DNA of 8,001 nucleotides from an uncultured Clostridia bacterium. GTDB taxonomy: Bacteria; Bacillota; Clostridia; Oscillospirales; CAG-272. Shown here in pieces: positions 5,624 to 8,001 of the stretch (position 1 is its first letter; every line of letters starts with the position of its first letter). Where the stretch lies: the NCBI GenBank assembly GCA_946040935.1, contig CAMGCN010000031.1, positions 1 to 8,001 of the forward strand, given 5' to 3'. A program made the position numbers and the translations under genes. The notes beneath the pieces are model-generated. The model was given only the letters and a program-made list of their open reading frames with translations, was not told the origin of the DNA and did no database searches.

Positions 5624-7081
5624 TTATTCCGAAACAATTTCCGGCATTTGGGATATAAGATCGCCGTATACCGTCACGGGGTGAGTCTCCGAAAGGCTCT
5701 CCAGCTTCTCGTTATAGCCGCCCTCGCTCATGGCGAGCCTCGCCTGTTCTTTCCAGCCTGTCTCGGCTCGGCTTTTGAAGTAAAGTATATGAATTCCGCC
5801 GTCGGCGTTTATCATCGTGCAGTCTCCCTCTTTTCTCGTCAAGTCAAAACACCACTTTGCGACAGCCTCGTCCATTTCATCCTCGCCTGCACACTCGACA
5901 AGACCGCCCTTTTGCTTTGACGCGTCCTCGCCGTACACCGCGGCAAGATAGGCAAACATATCTTCTGTCTGTCCCTTTTGCGTCCATTCGTCAACAATAT
6001 TCTGTGCGTCCTTTTCGAGCTGTTCGTGTTTTTCGGAGGAGAGAAAGATGTTCCGCAGGGTTACGGTGGGACCGTCGTCAAGAGAAACGGGAGAAAGAAT
6101 GAAATAAAGGGTACAGCTTCCCATCTCTTTATCTTCTATTATAAAATGCTCTCCCGCCGCTCTGTCCTCGGAAAAAATCAAGGCGTCGGTCGAATCCTGC
6201 TTTTTATAAGGCGCCTTTTCCTTTATGCAGTCAAAAACGAGAGAGGAAAGCTCCTCTTCGCTTATAACGCCTTCCTCCGCGTCGTCGGGTTTTTCCTTTA
6301 CCACGGTGTAAACCGAACGGTAATAGTCCTCCGCGGCGGAAAGAAAGCTCTCTTTATCTTTTACCGAGTTGTTTATCTTTACCGCCGTTTCATACGCCTT
6401 CTCAAAAGTCTTTTCAAGCTCCTCGGCGCTTATGCCGACGGGGGTTTCCCTGTTTCCGACCGTAAGAGTGAGATAGTCCGCGGTATAAAAATCAGAGTAA
6501 TTATCGTTTAGGTACTTTTCAAGCTCTTCATCCGTATAGTCAAAGGAAGCGTTAACGGCCGCGCGGCCTTTTTCGGCGAGAAGGTGTATCTCATAAACCT
6601 TCCTCACGGTATCCGCGCTGATAAGAGAACCGAGATTTGCCTTTATATACTCGTCCGTTTCTCTTCCTGCCTCTTTCGCCTGCTCTTCAAGCGACTTTAC
6701 GTTTTTTTCTATCTCCTCTCTGTCCCCGTCGTCGAGGGAACAGTTCATTTCCTTTGCATACTCTGCGAGGAGAAGGTCCTCTGCCACGCTCTTTTTCGTG
6801 TTTTCCGCAAAATAGTCAAACCATGTTTCCTCGCTTCCCTCACCGAGAGTCTGTGAGCGAAGGGGCTTTGTTATGTCAAAATTCATATACTGAAAATACG
6901 CGGAGTTCGCGGCGTAGAAGCTCGATAAATTGAGATTCATATAATATTGGAACAAATCTTCGGTTATCTTGAAATTCTCCGTCTCCATTACCACCGCGCG
7001 TTCGGTCTGCTCCTTTTTACATGAGTCAAGTATGCAAACGCACGCCGCCGCGCAAAGTATAAGGCAAATTAGTCTTTTCAT
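5624..7081 (-). CDS. SurA/PrsA-like lipoprotein with a degenerate parvulin domain
   Basis: A probable extracytoplasmic folding factor of the peptidyl-prolyl isomerase/chaperone type, 485 residues. A short signal peptide (MKRLICLILCAAACVCILDS) precedes Cys21 in lipobox LDSC; Asp at the -2 position is unusual. Residues 28-205 are helical and charged like the SurA/PrsA N-terminal chaperone region. A parvulin-like domain lies at about 339-440: TLRNIF (342-347), MFAYLAAVYGEDA (375-387), KGGL (391-394) and GGIHILYF (428-435). The first conserved His of parvulins (RHIL) is Asn here, while the second (IHI) is kept, so isomerase activity is doubtful. GGGAG lies 7 nt before the ATG. A 133-nt gap separates it from the glycosyltransferase upstream, without a clear promoter or terminator, so co-transcription is possible. 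Homology is by pattern only. Confidence 0.75.
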   Translation of the reverse strand: MKRLICLILCAAACVCILDSCKKEQTERAVVMETENFKITEDLFQYYMNLNLSSFYAANSAYFQYMNFDITKPLRSQTLGEGSEETWFDYFAENTKKSVAEDLLLAEYAKEMNCSLDDGDREEIEKNVKSLEEQAKEAGRETDEYIKANLGSLISADTVRKVYEIHLLAEKGRAAVNASFDYTDEELEKYLNDNYSDFYTADYLTLTVGNRETPVGISAEELEKTFEKAYETAVKINNSVKDKESFLSAAEDYYRSVYTVVKEKPDDAEEGVISEEELSSLVFDCIKEKAPYKKQDSTDALIFSEDRAAGEHFIIEDKEMGSCTLYFILSPVSLDDGPTVTLRNIFLSSEKHEQLEKDAQNIVDEWTQKGQTEDMFAYLAAVYGEDASKQKGGLVECAGEDEMDEAVAKWCFDLTRKEGDCTMINADGGIHILYFKSRAETGWKEQARLAMSEGGYNEKLESLSETHPVTVYGDLISQMPEIVSE

Positions 7082-7341
7082 TTTACACTCCCGTTCTCCG
7101 CTTTTTCACGGAAAAGCACATAAATTTCTTCTTTGTTGCTGTCTTTTTGATAAACTCTATTTTTCTGTCCGACGTGTGTTTTCTGTCCGACGCGCCGCAA
7201 AGTGAACAACGCCCTCAATTTTTGAAATTCCGTGATGATTTTTTGAAATTCCGCTCCGAATTTTTGAAATCCTGCGATGATTTTTTGAAATCCCGCGCAA
7301 AAACTCCTCCGCCCGAGATATCGCACCTGCGCCGTCCGCAT
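7078..7341 (-). CDS. possible 87-aa ORF overlapping the glycosyltransferase end, with QK-containing repeats
   Basis: An open frame starts inside the glycosyltransferase gene and ends in TGA that overlaps the ATG of the lipoprotein (ATGA). Residues 15-40 contain four heptads with FQK (GFQKIIA, GFQKFGA, EFQKIIT, EFQK), and further on come GQKTHV, GQKNRV and YQK, an 18-bp unit repeat, in this frame only. The in-frame continuity of both repeat types and the ATGA junction are the reasons to list it. Against it: any open frame in this register must stop at ATGA, no ribosome binding site was found for the start, and all three frames are open through the 21-bp repeat. It may be a shadow, or the true tail of the upstream gene after a frameshift. 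Confidence 0.25.
   Translation of the reverse strand: MRTAQVRYLGRRSFCAGFQKIIAGFQKFGAEFQKIITEFQKLRALFTLRRVGQKTHVGQKNRVYQKDSNKEEIYVLFREKAENGSVK
7161..7196. repeat. 18-bp tandem repeat, two copies
   Basis: TTTTCTGTCCGACG begins at 7161 and again at 7179, giving an 18-bp period; the last four bases of each unit differ. A third, heavily diverged unit may precede at 7143. It lies between the glycosyltransferase and the lipoprotein, 22 bp from the end of the 21-bp repeat array, and shares its multiple-of-three period. Confidence 0.75.
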
Positions 7342-7958
7342 TCGTAGGCTTTTTTCGCATAAAGTTTAACTTTTTCTCTGTCTTGTACAAGGGTTTTTAC
7401 CGCATTATACAATTCTTCCTCGTCGGTTGCTATAACCGCCGAGTCGTCCCGCCTGAAAAACTCAATTTGCGAGACAAATTTTCTTCCTATCGCAAGAATA
7501 CATTTTGCGGCAAGCAAAAGGTCGGTCGTCTTTGTAGAAACAGAGTGGCGGACAGTGAGCGCTCCGCCGAGCGTCATCGCCTCCGCACACACGAGCACGT
7601 CAGCCTCTTCCTGCGCCCGCATGACCTCGCCGCGCGAAACACTGCCTCCGACGGCAGTATATTTTCCCGATATGGCTTTTCTCATTTTTTCGGTAAGGGG
7701 AGTTCCCGTATAAACAGTAAGACTCGCCCCGCCGCCTGTTTCTTCATTCACTCTTTCAATCGCGCGCGAGAGGGCGCCGATACTCTTATATCTGTCTGCA
7801 TACAGATTGCCCGCGTAAAGAAAAGCGAGGGGGGCTCCCGGCTCTTTTATAATCGGCTCCGCCGAAAAGTCTGCCCGGCGAATGACAACCTTACATTCCT
7901 TTTTGAATATTCTTTCGTATTCGGCTTTTTGCGCTTCGCTCGCGACATAAATATACTC
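7215..7958 (-). CDS. glycosyltransferase, GT-B fold, C-terminal part (5' truncated by contig end)
   Basis: Probable cytoplasmic sugar transferase of the GT4-like class. The gene runs off the genomic DNA at 7958; the five residues MYKRQ that an ORF finder would add are translated adapter. The 247 remaining residues start EYIYVASEAQKAEYERIF (family pattern: Ser plus Tyr-Glu-rich helix), then PLAFLYAGNLYADRYKSI (43-60), SLTVYTG (79-85), ADVLVCAEA (119-127), SVSTKTTDLLLAAKCILAIG (139-158; compare the STK-P-DYLA-G-ILAIG pattern of this class), and a final helix DREKVKLYAKKAYECG (193-208). Sugar and acceptor cannot be read. The last 25 residues are heptads DFKKSSQ, DFKNSER, NFKKSSR, NFKN from the 21-bp repeat, an unusual tail for this fold. 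It lies upstream of the lipoprotein on the same strand. Confidence 0.8.
   Translation of the reverse strand, partial: EYIYVASEAQKAEYERIFKKECKVVIRRADFSAEPIIKEPGAPLAFLYAGNLYADRYKSIGALSRAIERVNEETGGGASLTVYTGTPLTEKMRKAISGKYTAVGGSVSRGEVMRAQEEADVLVCAEAMTLGGALTVRHSVSTKTTDLLLAAKCILAIGRKFVSQIEFFRRDDSAVIATDEEELYNAVKTLVQDREKVKLYAKKAYECGRRRCDISGGGVFARDFKKSSQDFKNSERNFKKSSRNFKN
7219..7302. repeat. 21-bp tandem repeat, four imperfect copies, in the 3' end of the glycosyltransferase gene
   Basis: Units start at 7219, 7240, 7261 and 7282, each opening TTTTTGAAAT followed by a variable 11-nt part (TCCGTGATGAT, TCCGCTCCGAA, CCTGCGATGAT, CCCGCGCAAAA). Units 1 and 3 and units 2 and 4 resemble each other in part, suggesting duplication of a 42-bp pair. 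The period is seven codons, so copy-number change keeps the frame, and no frame on the - strand has a stop within the array. Confidence 0.9.
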
Positions 7959-8001
7959 CTGTCTCTTATACACATCTGACGCTGCCGACGAAGGCTTAGG
8001 T
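7959..8001. other. Nextera i5-side sequencing adapter (artefact, not genome)
   Basis: Bases 7959-7977 are CTGTCTCTTATACACATCT, the reverse mosaic end, exact. Bases 7978-7991 are GACGCTGCCGACGA, the i5-side primer, exact. Bases 7992-7999 (AGGCTTAG) are the i5 index; the reverse complement CTAAGCCT is, from memory, standard index S508. The final GT begins the P5 oligo. Genomic sequence ends at 7958, inside the glycosyltransferase gene. Confidence 0.98.

Noticed and set aside
7100..7117. GCTTTT/AAAAGC inverted repeat as a terminator between the glycosyltransferase and the lipoprotein
   Set aside because: Only six mostly A-T pairs, no U-run on the - strand, and too close to the lipoprotein ribosome binding site to be convincing.
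7219..7302. 21-bp repeat as a CRISPR array
   Set aside because: The units are contiguous with no spacers of constant length, the repeat is too short and imperfect, and no cas gene is present.
35..7977. The pair of inverted 19-bp ends as a Tn5-like transposon enclosing the whole window
   Set aside because: The outer flanks are Illumina primer, index and P5/P7 sequence, and there is no transposase gene inside; this is library preparation, not a mobile element.

Overview
This is most likely a chromosomal fragment from a Firmicute, probably a gut-type clostridium. Strong AGGAGG-like ribosome binding sites precede nearly every gene, the substrate-binding protein is a lipoprotein, as in monoderm bacteria, and the base composition is near 50 % GC. 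The assignment is an inference from style, not from a marker gene. Both ends of the window are library adapter, not genome: bases 1-53 and 7959-8001 carry the Nextera mosaic end plus index sequence. Genomic DNA is therefore 54-7958, and both terminal genes are truncated by the contig ends rather than by biology.

Layout, left to right: the C-terminal end of an unrecognised + strand gene (54-220); a strong bidirectional terminator (233-260); then everything else lies on the - strand and is transcribed right to left. In transcription order the - strand holds the C-terminal half of a glycosyltransferase (7958-7215), whose last codons are a 21-bp tandem repeat; a SurA/PrsA-like lipoprotein with a degenerate parvulin domain (7081-5624); a good sigma-A promoter (5550-5522) followed by a 55-codon small ORF (5485-5318) and a hairpin (5289-5254); and the complete five-gene ABC importer of the branched-chain amino acid type, livJ-livH-livM-livG-livF (5190-260).

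LivJ captures the substrate outside the membrane, LivH and LivM form the channel, and LivG and LivF hydrolyse ATP. The four genes livH to livF are packed with gaps of 0-9 nt. livJ is separated from them by 174 nt that contain a strong stem-loop and a set of mutually exclusive 7-nt pairings, which suits higher expression of the binding protein than of the permease.

The most interesting candidate is the region upstream of livJ. The only convincing promoter lies about 330 nt away, and it drives a small ORF with no Ile, Leu or Val in its first 26 residues and 13 in the last 29, ending Ile-Ile-Ile-Lys-Glu. A hairpin follows before livJ. This could be an amino-acid-sensing leader peptide with an attenuator, or a small membrane protein; the sequence alone does not decide.
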